A DNA stretch of 64,000 nucleotides from Bog-473 sp963783965 (GTDB taxonomy: Bacteria > Actinomycetota > Acidimicrobiia > Acidimicrobiales > RAAP-2). Every line of letters begins with the position of its first letter. The first letter of the stretch is position 1. The position numbers were made by a program, and so were the translations under genes. The notes below the pieces were generated by a model that worked only from the letters and a program-made list of their open reading frames with translations, ran no database searches and was not told the origin of the DNA. Shown here one piece after another: positions 17,660 through 25,575 of the stretch. Location of the stretch: positions 62,001 through 126,000 of the forward strand of contig CAWAPQ010000012.1 in assembly GCA_963783965.1 (NCBI GenBank), written 5' to 3'.

Positions 17660-18376
17660 TCAGTGGCCCGCGATCTGACCGCCGTCGACGTGCAGAATCT
17701 CGCCGGTCACGAATGGTGCGGACTCCAGGAAGAGGACGGCTTCCACAATGTCGCTGACCTGGCCGACGTGTCCGACGGGAGGGAGGCGGGACCCAAGGGA
17801 GGCGTAGCTCTCCGGAGGCTGGACCGGCGTCTGGATAATTCCGGGCGAGACCGCGTTGACTCGCACGCCGCGGGACGCGTATTCGACGGCAAGTGACCTG
17901 GTCGCTGCGGCAAGCCCGCCCTTGGTGAGTGCGGTGAGGAGGGACGGCGAGCTGGCGTCCGCGACGTCGACGAGGGTGGTGGTGATGTTCACGACATGAC
18001 CGGTACCCCGGTCCAGCATGTGCGCGATCGCCAGCTGGGTCAGGTGGAAGAAGCCCGTGAGATTGACCCCGACCATCGCTGCGTAGTCGTCGGCCGTGTA
18101 GTCGACGAACGGCTTGGAGACATACATGCCCGCGTTGTTGACCAGGGTGTCGATACGCCCGAAGCGCTCCAGCGCCTCGCCGACGATGCGTTCGGCGGTG
18201 GCGGAATCTGACACGTCTCCGGCAACCGTGAGGATGGTCGGATCCGCGGAGGGAGCAATCGTCCTCGATGCCGCCACGACCGCCCAGTCGCAGCGCCGGT
18301 AGCCGTCGACGATGCCCGCTCCGATGCCCTGCGACCCTCCGGTCACGATCGCGACCTTGCGATCCGGCACAGCCAT
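17660..18376 (-). CDS. Short-chain dehydrogenase/reductase-fold protein lacking the usual catalytic Tyr
   Basis: 238 residues. TGGSQGIGAG is the cofactor loop, DTLVNNAG the structural NNAG motif, and VNAVSPGIIQTP and ILHVDGG the C-terminal landmarks. In the YxxxK position the sequence reads TALTK (in SLLTALTKGGLAAAT), so the Tyr is replaced by Thr while the Lys remains. The protein may be a non-canonical reductase or may have lost activity. It follows the frameshifted gene at 18390 by 13 bp and ends the minus-strand run that began at 22664. The substrate is unknown. Confidence 0.87.
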   Translation of the reverse strand: MAVPDRKVAIVTGGSQGIGAGIVDGYRRCDWAVVAASRTIAPSADPTILTVAGDVSDSATAERIVGEALERFGRIDTLVNNAGMYVSKPFVDYTADDYAAMVGVNLTGFFHLTQLAIAHMLDRGTGHVVNITTTLVDVADASSPSLLTALTKGGLAAATRSLAVEYASRGVRVNAVSPGIIQTPVQPPESYASLGSRLPPVGHVGQVSDIVEAVLFLESAPFVTGEILHVDGGQIAGH

Positions 18377-18389
18377 GCCCCCCCGCCCT

Positions 18390-19009
18390 TCAGGCGTCCA
18401 TCAATGGGGGGTCGCTCGGGTGGACGCTGAGCGGCAGCGTTTCCACGCTGAACCAGTCGCGCAGCGGGAGCGACCCCAGAATCGTCTGCATCTCTTCGGA
18501 GTCGAGGGCTCGCCACAACCCAAGCGTTCGCCCCCTGTCCGGCAGTTGCCAAAGCCGCTCGAGGGCCCCCAGGTGGGCCAATTCCGCGCCCGCGTCGCCT
18601 CCTTGGCGTTCGCTTCGTCGACAAGCTGACTCGGAGCGTCCGGGGGAACGGTGGCGGTGAAGGTCGTGAAGAACTCGCTACTGCCCTCTGGTGGCGCTGG
18701 CGATTGAGGTCGGGCTGCTTCTCTGCCGGGGTCGTTCGAGTGGGGCCGGAGCGGGACGATGTCATCGGTGCGCCACACTCGGAGCGGCATGGACCGGAGC
18801 ACGGCTTCGAGTTCCGTCCGGTCGGCGGCGTCGAACATGCCGAGTGTGCGCCACTCGCCCGGCTGCAGTGGCGGTCGCCACAAGCGGAGGAGACGACCGT
18901 CTGTGGCGAGCTCCCTCGAATGCGCCGCCTCCCGGGCCTTGACGTCGTCGACCTCGGCCTCGGACGTCCCCGCGGGGACCTGCGTCGTCATGGTGACCAG
19001 ATATTCCAT
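18390..19009 (-). pseudogene. Tandem-domain muconolactone-isomerase-like protein, frameshifted in second domain
   Basis: The first ~85 residues (MEYLVTMTTQVPAGTSEAEV and onward, with RLLRLWRPP and EWRTLGMFDA) form one muconolactone delta-isomerase-like ferredoxin fold. A second copy begins at about residue 110 (EFFTTFTATVPPDAPSQLV). It aligns well with the first up to ATRAR, then the frame is lost near 18585. The other frame continues the match as ELAHLGALERLWQLPDRG and ends at 18390. Inserting one G in the GCGCGG tract restores a single chain of about 207 residues. Single-domain enzymes of this fold isomerise lactones in catechol breakdown; here the pair is more likely an uncharacterised relative. 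The break could be a sequencing error. Confidence 0.72.
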
Positions 19010-19129
19010 GTGTGGTCCTTCAGGCCTCGCTGCGTGGCGCGGATTGCGCGGTCGATCGCTTCAAGGTGCTCTGTGCCGGCCGGCGTCGGCGATCTCGAGC
19101 GTCATGTTGTGTCTCCTGTCATGTGCTGT

Positions 19130-19909
19130 CTAGTCGTGAATGAGCTGCTGTCCGCCGTCGATGTCATATGTCGCACCTGTCAGAGCGGTATTGACCATCA
19201 GGTGCACGGCGAGCGCTGCGACGTCATCAGGCCCGACGACACGACCGATGGGCAGCGTGGCGCGAAGCCGATCGCGACGAGCATCGAGCTGATCTCCCAG
19301 CAGAGAGGCCGACAGCGGTGTGTCGACGAATCCAGGCGCAATGAGGTTCACCCGGGTCGGGGCGAGCTCGAGCGCCAGGTTGGCGATGAGGGCCGGCATG
19401 GCAACCGTGACCGTCGATGCGATTGCCAGTCCGAGGCCCGGGCGCCGAGCACCCGTGCCGGCCATGAAGGTCAGCGAACCCCCCGGTCTCACCGTCGAGG
19501 TTGCGTTCCGGGCAACCTCGAACGTGAGCAGTAGGTGCTCGTCGAGGGCCCGGCGGATCTGGGCAGAATCCATGTCGGCCAGGCGGCCGTAGTGGGGCGC
19601 GCCAGCTGTCACCATGACGTGGTCCACTGCGTTCGGCAGCATTTGGAAGAATCGAGTCAGAGCATCGGGGTCAGTGGCATCGAATGCGGTGGTGCTCAGT
19701 GCCCCGATCTCGCCAGCGGCCCGTGTGAGCCGATCCGGATCGCGGCCAGTCAAAATGACCTCAGCCCCCTCGGCCTGGGCCCGCCGTCCGACCTCGAGCC
19801 CGATGCCGGAGCTCCCGCCAATGACCACGACCGTTTGCGAAGAGAGCTCCGGGCTGCGCCCAGCGGGCAGAGGGCCGGATCCTCCGGTCACCGGTCCTCC
19901 ATCCGTCAA
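19130..19909 (-). CDS. SDR-fold oxidoreductase without YxxxK motif
   Basis: 259 residues. VVVIGGSSGIGLEVGRRAQ is the cofactor loop, LTGRDPDRL follows beta-2, and VNLIAPGFVDTPLSASLLG and ATYDIDGGQQL are C-terminal landmarks. At the expected active site the sequence is ASTVTVAMPALIANLALELA, with neither Tyr nor Lys; an SDR subgroup with this change exists and its chemistry is not established to my knowledge. Translation begins at TTG 19909, overlapping the TGA stop of the flavoprotein gene (TTGA), so the two are probably translationally coupled. It belongs to the minus-strand run 22664-17660. Confidence 0.87.
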   Translation of the reverse strand: MTDGGPVTGGSGPLPAGRSPELSSQTVVVIGGSSGIGLEVGRRAQAEGAEVILTGRDPDRLTRAAGEIGALSTTAFDATDPDALTRFFQMLPNAVDHVMVTAGAPHYGRLADMDSAQIRRALDEHLLLTFEVARNATSTVRPGGSLTFMAGTGARRPGLGLAIASTVTVAMPALIANLALELAPTRVNLIAPGFVDTPLSASLLGDQLDARRDRLRATLPIGRVVGPDDVAALAVHLMVNTALTGATYDIDGGQQLIHD

Positions 19910-21276
19910 CTCGCCATGATCGGTTCCATGCCCGGCGACGCCGACCCCGACGCGATCTCGTTCCGGAGAACCTTGAGGGCGGTGACGAAGATCTCGGAGA
20001 AGGTGGGGAAGGGCTGAATGGTGTCAGCGAGGACGTCCAGTGGGAGGTGGCCGCGGATAGCCAGTGTGGCCTGCTGGAGCCATTCGCCCGCTTCGGGTCC
20101 GAGCGCGTACGCACCGGTCAGTCGCTCGCCGTCGCTGAGCAGGGTGATGAATCCATTGCTTTCGGCATACGTCCGTGAGTACGTAGCGGTCTTCGCAATT
20201 TCGGTGAGGGGTACTGTCGCGCTGAAGCGGCCGGCAGTCGCGCCCACGGCCGCCGCCTGCGGATCTGTGTAGACGACACGGGGGACAGCCTCATAGTTGG
20301 CTTTCCTCGGCGTACCCAAGATGTTGGATGCGACAACCTCGCCTTGGTATTTCCCCACATGGGTGAGCGGCCAGATCCCATTGACGTCACCGATGGCCCA
20401 AAGGCCTTCCGCGGCGCGGAGATGAGCGTCGACAGGAACGCCGTGAGCGTCCTCATCGACGCCCACCGTGTCGAGCCCGAGACCACGTACCCGCGGCCGC
20501 CTTCCCGTTGCGACGAGTATCCGGTCGCCTTTCAGCTCACGTCCGTCGTCGATCTCGAGAACGTAGTCCTCACCGTCACGCCGCGCCGCGCCGACGTTCG
20601 CCGAGAGGACCAGCTCAATGCCCTCGCGCTGCAGGGCACCAGCGAGGGCCTCGCCGAGCGGCGCCGGCTCTCGGCCCAGGAGGTGCTCGGCCATGTCGAT
20701 GATCACTGCCTCGCCGCCGAGTCGACGCACGACCTGCCCCATCTCCACGCCGACCGGCCCCCCGCCCAGGATGAGCAGGCGGCGCGGGACCGCCTTCATC
20801 GAAGTGGCCTCGCGGCTGCCCCAAATACCGTCGAGGTCGCGGAGCCCGGGGACCGGTGGGACCACGGGGTCGGCGCCGTTGGCGAGGACGATGTGGTCCG
20901 CCGTGTGGCGCACCCCGTCGATCTCGACGACGCCGTGGCCCGCCAGCCGGCCCGAGCCGCGGAGCAGGTCGATCTTGTGATCGGCCAGCCAGCGCTCTTG
21001 TCCCGCATCCGAATAATCCGAGACCATGAAGTCCCGCCAGGCAAACACCGCCTCGACGTCGATTTCGGCGCTCGAGACGGCGTTCCGGGCTCCCTGGACC
21101 GCCTCACCGGGTCGCAGCAACGTCTTGGACGGAATACATGCCCAGTAGGAGCACTCACCCCCGACGAGCTCGCGTTCGACGATGGCCACGCGCAGACCCC
21201 CTTCCGCCAGGGCCCCCGCGCAGTGTTCGCCAGGCGAACCCCCGCCGAGCACAATGACGTCGTAGTCGTTGCTCAT
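19906..21276 (-). CDS. Pyridine nucleotide-disulfide oxidoreductase (dihydrolipoamide dehydrogenase-like)
   Basis: 456 residues. FAD-binding VIVLGGGSPGEHCAG at the N-terminus is followed by the redox disulfide Cys42-Cys47 in GGECSYWACIPSK. The NAD(P)-binding motif is RRLLILGGGPVGVEMGQ, and GLWAIGDVNG binds FAD. The C-terminal dimer domain has PFPTFSEIF, where the family usually has the catalytic HPTxxE; the His position is Gln-Pro-Phe-Pro here, so classical lipoamide chemistry is doubtful. Mercuric-reductase-like or other thiol substrates are possible. The ATG at 21276 overlaps the stop of the upstream frame (ATGA), and the stop overlaps the next SDR start. Confidence 0.88.
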   Translation of the reverse strand: MSNDYDVIVLGGGSPGEHCAGALAEGGLRVAIVERELVGGECSYWACIPSKTLLRPGEAVQGARNAVSSAEIDVEAVFAWRDFMVSDYSDAGQERWLADHKIDLLRGSGRLAGHGVVEIDGVRHTADHIVLANGADPVVPPVPGLRDLDGIWGSREATSMKAVPRRLLILGGGPVGVEMGQVVRRLGGEAVIIDMAEHLLGREPAPLGEALAGALQREGIELVLSANVGAARRDGEDYVLEIDDGRELKGDRILVATGRRPRVRGLGLDTVGVDEDAHGVPVDAHLRAAEGLWAIGDVNGIWPLTHVGKYQGEVVASNILGTPRKANYEAVPRVVYTDPQAAAVGATAGRFSATVPLTEIAKTATYSRTYAESNGFITLLSDGERLTGAYALGPEAGEWLQQATLAIRGHLPLDVLADTIQPFPTFSEIFVTALKVLRNEIASGSASPGMEPIMAS

Positions 21277-21419
21277 GACGGGAGCGCGGCGGCCGGCTGC
21301 GGGCCGGGGTGCGCCGCACGATCCCGTCCTCGTCGTCCGTCGTGAGACCAAGGCGGCACGCGCCGGTGCTCACGGGCACTGACGGTCCTGCTCTGCGTGC
21401 CGGCGCTGACGGTGCTCAT
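21273..21419 (-). CDS. Possible 48-residue leader ORF with strong ribosome binding site
   Basis: GGAGGGCTGAG directly precedes ATG at 21419, and 48 codons (MSTVSAGTQSRTV and on) end at an ATGA overlap with the flavoprotein start. The frame is the same as the C-terminal extension of the metallo-beta-lactamase-like gene, so the DNA could be read either as that tail or as this separate small gene. The product is Arg/Pro/His-rich with no known motif. The site and the coupling to the next gene are the only support. Confidence 0.25.
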   Translation of the reverse strand: MSTVSAGTQSRTVSAREHRRVPPWSHDGRRGRDRAAHPGPQPAAALPS

Positions 21420-22664
21420 CTCAGCCCTCCGTTCGATGGCGTTCCCTGATTGCCTGGCGCAGGTCGGCAACCCGCACGAAGCCGCGACGACGCCTGAGGT
21501 AGGCCTTCCGAGTTGACGCCTCGGCCCTGGAGCGACCGACGACATCTCGCTGCGCGGCGCTTCACTTTTCCTTGCTGACGGGGGAAAGTCAAGGGTCCGT
21601 GGGCGGACCGGAAGGGAGCCCTCCATCAGGGTCCAAGGCGTTCTCCCGCGAGTCGGCCGGCCGTATGGATTCCCCGCCCTGTGGTCGTCGGGCCGTTCCC
21701 GGGTGAGGGTTCGCCGGAGCCCGTCGCGGCCGGCGATCGTGCTCCCGCTGAAGGTCCTGCCCGCGCGTTCGGCCCATTGGGTTTCGGTGATCGCATCGGT
21801 TTCAGCCGGAAGATAGTGGTTGAGGATGAGCTCACGCACCTGTGCCCGTTCGGCCACGCCACCCACCTCGGTGACGTCGGTGTGGAGAGCGGACATGCGT
21901 TCCAGCGCGGGTCCGGTCAGGCCTTGGCGCTCGAGGTAGCCGAGGTCAGCGACCTGATGGACGAGGATGTCTGCGTTCCGGGCGAGCGCAATGAGGTCGT
22001 CATTGACCCTGGTGTCGCCAGAGAACACAACGGCGCCATCGGGGGTGTCGAAGCGGAAGGCGAGCGCCGGATGCGCGTGCCCGTGGGTCACGGGGACGGC
22101 CGTGACTCGGAGGACCCCGTCGTCGAACACAGCGATGGGCGCTCGGGGAACACCCGGCTCGGGCTTGGAGACAGGAATGTCCACCGCCCGCACCAGGGTG
22201 CCCGGATCCGGCATGCGGCAATCGAGGGGCATCACATTCAGGTGAAAGGCGTTTCCGGCCAGGATGCTCTCGACCAGGTCCGCCGTGCCGGGAAACGGTC
22301 GCTCCGGGTGGATCGTCGTCTCTCTTCGGAATGCCGCGTCTCCTTCCGGAGCCGTCTCGGGGGCCTGCGGTCCATAGACCCGGACGGGTGGGAGGGACCC
22401 GCCGTCCTCTCCGGTCCGTACGCCCCAGGGGTAGAGGAGCAGGCCGGTGAGGTCGCCGACATGGTCCACGTGCAGGTGAGAGAGGAACACGGCCTCCAGG
22501 CGGGTGAAGTCGAGACCGGCTTCGACAAAGGCCGAAGGTGCCCCTCGTCCGCAGTCGATCACGAAGACCCGCTCGTCGATCACCAGAGCTGAACAGATTC
22601 CCCCTCGCCCCGCGACCGGCATCGGAGCGCCGGCCGTTCCGAGCAGCACGAGCTCAGTTGTCAT
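21273..22664 (-). CDS. Metallo-beta-lactamase-fold hydrolase with an unexplained C-terminal extension
   Basis: 463 residues from ATG 22664. MTTELVLLGTAGAPMPVAGR leads to the metal-binding HLHVDHVGDL motif (HxHxDH), a second-sphere His in VTHGHAHPAL, VVFSGDTRVND, and a final His in LILNHYLPAE. This is the arylsulfatase/RNase Z-like branch of the fold. The recognisable domain ends near AGRDGLRRTL (about residue 325, base 21690). The remaining ~135 residues are Arg/Pro-rich, resemble no domain, and overlap the start of the next gene. They could result from loss of the stop by a frameshift near 21690. Substrate unknown. Confidence 0.8.
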   Translation of the reverse strand: MTTELVLLGTAGAPMPVAGRGGICSALVIDERVFVIDCGRGAPSAFVEAGLDFTRLEAVFLSHLHVDHVGDLTGLLLYPWGVRTGEDGGSLPPVRVYGPQAPETAPEGDAAFRRETTIHPERPFPGTADLVESILAGNAFHLNVMPLDCRMPDPGTLVRAVDIPVSKPEPGVPRAPIAVFDDGVLRVTAVPVTHGHAHPALAFRFDTPDGAVVFSGDTRVNDDLIALARNADILVHQVADLGYLERQGLTGPALERMSALHTDVTEVGGVAERAQVRELILNHYLPAETDAITETQWAERAGRTFSGSTIAGRDGLRRTLTRERPDDHRAGNPYGRPTRGRTPWTLMEGSLPVRPRTLDFPPSARKSEAPRSEMSSVAPGPRRQLGRPTSGVVAASCGLPTCARQSGNAIERRAEMSTVSAGTQSRTVSAREHRRVPPWSHDGRRGRDRAAHPGPQPAAALPS

Positions 22665-22770
22665 GGGCGCCTCATTGCCGTCGCGTCGCGACTTCGACCA
22701 AGGGGCTGCACGAGCCCAAGCGGATCTCCGGGAGTCCGAGGATATTGGTTCCGGCCGGATACTGTTTGGC

Positions 22771-23178
22771 GTGGGTTCAGCGAGCGGGGTCGCCGGGGAG
22801 GGGCCGGCTGAACGAAACGATCCGGGCCCGCGGAGCGCGCCGGTGGAGCGCGAGCCCGATGCTCGTTTCACCTACGCCAACGAGCGGACGTTTCTGGCCT
22901 GGAACCGCACCGCCCTGGCCCTTATCGCCACGGGAGTGGCGGCAACACAGCTCCTGCCAAAGCTCCAGGTGGAGTGGGGGCGGCGGCTGTTGGGGCTCCC
23001 GCTCATCACCTTGGGGGCTCTCGTGGCCGCCGAGAGCTTTCGGCAGTGGCGCGCCAATCAGCGCGCCATGCGGCGGGGTGACCCCCTTCCGCGCTCGTGG
23101 ATGCCCATCGTCCTCACCGTTGGCATCGTTGTCATCGGCGCCATCGCCGTGGCCCTCGCCGCGCTGGGGAACCCATGA
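22771..23178 (+). CDS. DUF202 (YidH-type) membrane protein
   Basis: 135 residues from GTG 22771. RFTYANERTFLAWNRTALAL is the DUF202 signature (ExTxLAWxRT). Helices follow at about 45-65, 75-90 and 110-130. DUF202 proteins are small inner-membrane proteins of unknown function. The start is uncertain because no good ribosome binding site is seen; GTG 22771 is the nearest start ahead of the domain that leaves a short polar N-terminus. Its TGA stop overlaps the ATG of the next gene (ATGA), so the two DUF202 genes form an operon. It diverges from the metallo-hydrolase gene. Confidence 0.8.
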   Translation: MGSASGVAGEGPAERNDPGPRSAPVEREPDARFTYANERTFLAWNRTALALIATGVAATQLLPKLQVEWGRRLLGLPLITLGALVAAESFRQWRANQRAMRRGDPLPRSWMPIVLTVGIVVIGAIAVALAALGNP

Positions 23179-23510
23179 GGCCGATGGTCACCCCCCCGAA
23201 TCCCTCAGAACCCGGTCTGGCGGGGGAGCGAACGGTTCTCGCCTGGAACCGCTCAGGGCTGGCCGTCGTCGTCTGTGTGGCCGTGCTGGTGCGTCACGTC
23301 TGGCCGTTGCGGGGCCCGGAACAGGAGGTGGCCCTGGGTCTCATCGCGGGCGCCGTGGTCGTGTGGGCCATCGTGCTCGCGGTTCTGACGATTTCGGCCG
23401 GCCATCGGGACCCAGCGGCGCCGCATGACGCCAACGTCTTCCGGCTCATGACGGCAGCGACCCTGCTGCTCGCCGTGGTGGGATTCGTGGCCGCGTTTGC
23501 GGCCCCGTGA
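23175..23510 (+). CDS. Second DUF202 membrane protein
   Basis: 111 residues. GLAGERTVLAWNRSGLAVVV repeats the DUF202 signature, and three helices follow (VVVCVAVLVRHVW, VALGLIAGAVVVWAIVLAVL, LMTAATLLLAVVGFVAAF). It overlaps the stop of the first DUF202 gene by four bases, so the pair is translationally coupled and may form a heteromeric complex. Paired DUF202 genes of the YidH/YidG type are known in other bacteria, without a defined role. Confidence 0.85.
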   Translation: MRPMVTPPNPSEPGLAGERTVLAWNRSGLAVVVCVAVLVRHVWPLRGPEQEVALGLIAGAVVVWAIVLAVLTISAGHRDPAAPHDANVFRLMTAATLLLAVVGFVAAFAAP

Positions 23511-23549
23511 AACGCGACGACGAGTCCCTGCGGCGTCGAGGACCGGCGC

Positions 23550-25013
23550 CTAGCCCTCGCTCGTCTCCGGGATGAGACGCTCCGCTCGTAGGGCACTGCG
23601 TCGCACCTTGCCGGCCTCGTTCCGCAGTGGCTGATCGGTGTACTCGATTGAGCGGGGGACCTTGTAACGGGCGACTCGGTCCGCGACGAAGCGCAAGAGG
23701 TCGTCCTGCGACACCGCCTCGGGACTCGCCTCGACGATGGCGTGCACGATGTTCCCCAGGTCGCTGTCGGGGAGACCGATGACCGCCACGGAACTGACGG
23801 CGGCATGTTCCTGTATGGCGGCTTCGACCTCAGCCGGGTAGACGTTCGCCCCGCCGGTGAGGATCATGTCCTCGAGCCGGTCACCCAGATGGAGATAATT
23901 GTCTTCATCGAGCCATCCCATGTCCCCGAGCGACTCCCACCCACCCTCACGGCTGCGAGCGGCGGCACCGATATAGCGGTAGGTGGGTCGGTCCCGAACG
24001 GTCCGCAACCAGACTTCTCCCTCCCGGCCGGCCGGCAATTCGTCTCCATCGGGATCGCAGATCATGACGGTGCCGGGCGCCGGCCGGCCGACCGAACCGC
24101 GATGGGCGAGCCATTCCGCGCCGGTGATGACGGTGGCCGCCTGGGCCTCCGTGCCGGCGTAGAGCTCGAAGATCCGGTCCGCTCCCAGCCAATCGATCCA
24201 CACCTGCTTCAGCCATTGCGGGCAGGGCTCGGCCAGGTGCCAGACGGACTCCAACGACGACAGGTCATACGAGTCGCGGACGTGCTCCGGAAGCCGCCAG
24301 ATGCGCTTCATCATCGTGGGCACCAGGTAGACGGTGTCGGCTCCGTAGCGGTCGATGGCCTGCAGCGTGGCCTCGGCGTCGAAGCGGGGAAGGATGACGA
24401 CGTGGCTCCCCGCCAGCCAGGCTGAGCAGGACCACACGATCGGACCGTTGTGATAGAGCGGGGCGGGGACGACCATGCAACCGTCGACCTTGCCGAAGAG
24501 GGGTGGGGCGTCGGGATCGTAGCTTGCAGGATCGCCCGAGACGATGAGCTTCGGCCGTCCCGTCGACCCTCCAGAGGTCGGGGCCTTCCAGGCCGGGGAG
24601 GTGACATCGGGCAGCGGGCCGTCCGAGAGTGCCGGGTCGGGCCGGTACCCCGCAGGCAGGGTCCGACGTCCCCCGGCCAGTTCGGGCGCCACGCCGATCA
24701 CCACGGCGGGGTCGGCCAGTTCGAGGATCGCCTCGAGTTCTCGCGACGGCAACCTGGCCGACACGGGCTGCGGGATCGCCCCGATCTTCCAGCTGGCCGC
24801 GAAGGCGACGAACCACTCGACCGAGTTGGGGAGGGCGACGGTGACCATGTCGCCCGCCCGAGCACCTCCGGCCGCCAGGTCGCGAGCGAGCCGATTGGCC
24901 GCAGACTCGAGCTCGGCGCGCGTCAGGCTGTGCTCGCCGCAGGTGATCGCCAGCCGGTCGGGATCCTGTTCGGCGAGTTCGGTCACTCGTCGGCCGTACG
25001 AAATGAGGGTCAC
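23550..25013 (-). CDS. AMP-forming acyl-CoA synthetase/ligase (ANL superfamily)
   Basis: 487 residues. TSGGSTGRPKLIVSGD is the AMP-binding P-loop, with Gly-Gly-Ser in place of the more usual SSGTTG. ELYAGTEAQAATVI is the A5 region, LGDRLEDMILTGGANVYPAE the A7/A8 hinge, and RYKVPRSIEYTDQPLRNEAGKVRRSAL contains the C-terminal catalytic Lys in A10. It activates a carboxylic acid as acyl-AMP and transfers it to CoA; relatives act on cyclohexene- or aryl-carboxylates and fatty acids. GTG 25013 is chosen because the domain begins there; no clear Shine-Dalgarno site is seen, and the frame runs on upstream with low-complexity sequence. Confidence 0.88.
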   Translation of the reverse strand: MTLISYGRRVTELAEQDPDRLAITCGEHSLTRAELESAANRLARDLAAGGARAGDMVTVALPNSVEWFVAFAASWKIGAIPQPVSARLPSRELEAILELADPAVVIGVAPELAGGRRTLPAGYRPDPALSDGPLPDVTSPAWKAPTSGGSTGRPKLIVSGDPASYDPDAPPLFGKVDGCMVVPAPLYHNGPIVWSCSAWLAGSHVVILPRFDAEATLQAIDRYGADTVYLVPTMMKRIWRLPEHVRDSYDLSSLESVWHLAEPCPQWLKQVWIDWLGADRIFELYAGTEAQAATVITGAEWLAHRGSVGRPAPGTVMICDPDGDELPAGREGEVWLRTVRDRPTYRYIGAAARSREGGWESLGDMGWLDEDNYLHLGDRLEDMILTGGANVYPAEVEAAIQEHAAVSSVAVIGLPDSDLGNIVHAIVEASPEAVSQDDLLRFVADRVARYKVPRSIEYTDQPLRNEAGKVRRSALRAERLIPETSEG

Positions 25014-25071
25014 GGGTGGAGCGTATTGCGCGCCGGAGGCCGCCGCCGCTCCGTGCCGTGTGCTCCGAGGG

Positions 25072-25566
25072 CTACCCGGCGGCGTCTCCTTCTGGTTCGA
25101 GACGGCGCCAGGTCTCGAAGCGATAGGTGATCCCGTTCTCCCGTTGGTCCTCACTCTGGCTGGAGAGGCTGAACACCCCCTCGTACGGTGGGAAGAACTT
25201 GGTGCAATGGAAGTCCCCCAGGACCCGTGTCAGCAGGAGCTCCTGCGCGTCGGCGATGGTCTCTCTGTAGACGGTGGCTCCCCCGATGACCCAGACGTCC
25301 TCGTCCGGATGTGCCGCGCCCAGATCGTGGAGATCGGCGATGGCCCGGAAGCCGGTTCGCAACGGCCCCGATGCGGTCGTCAGTACGAGGTTCTCCTCCT
25401 CGTGAAGCGGTGCGGCGAACTCGTCGTAGGTCGCCCGGCCCATGACGATGACGCCGTGCTCGGTCTTCTGGCGGAAGTAGGCGGAGTCGCCGGGGAGCTT
25501 CCACGGGATGCCCGAGTCGGTGGCGATCCCTCGTTGCGAGTCGAGGGCGGCGATGAGACGGATCAC
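25072..25566 (-). CDS. folA: Dihydrofolate reductase
   Basis: 164 residues, the normal length. MIRLIAALDSQRGIATDSGI, then PWKLPGDSAYFRQKTE, match the DHFR N-terminus and the substrate-binding loop, with an acidic residue following the WKLPGD motif. VIVMGRATYDEF and VWVIGGATVYRE are the NADPH-binding segments. It reduces dihydrofolate to tetrahydrofolate. No thymidylate synthase gene is adjacent. The preceding gene on this strand ends only 9 bp upstream, so they may be cotranscribed. Confidence 0.93.
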   Translation of the reverse strand: MIRLIAALDSQRGIATDSGIPWKLPGDSAYFRQKTEHGVIVMGRATYDEFAAPLHEEENLVLTTASGPLRTGFRAIADLHDLGAAHPDEDVWVIGGATVYRETIADAQELLLTRVLGDFHCTKFFPPYEGVFSLSSQSEDQRENGITYRFETWRRLEPEGDAAG

Positions 25567-25575
25567 GACACCGGT

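Noticed and set aside
19010..19129. Start with AGGAG and ATG at about 19105 giving MTLEIADAG..., with an in-family-looking continuation in another frame
   Set aside because: The frame closes after 14 codons, and joining it to the other frame would require removing a 4-base GGCC duplication; suggestive of another broken small gene but too weak to annotate.
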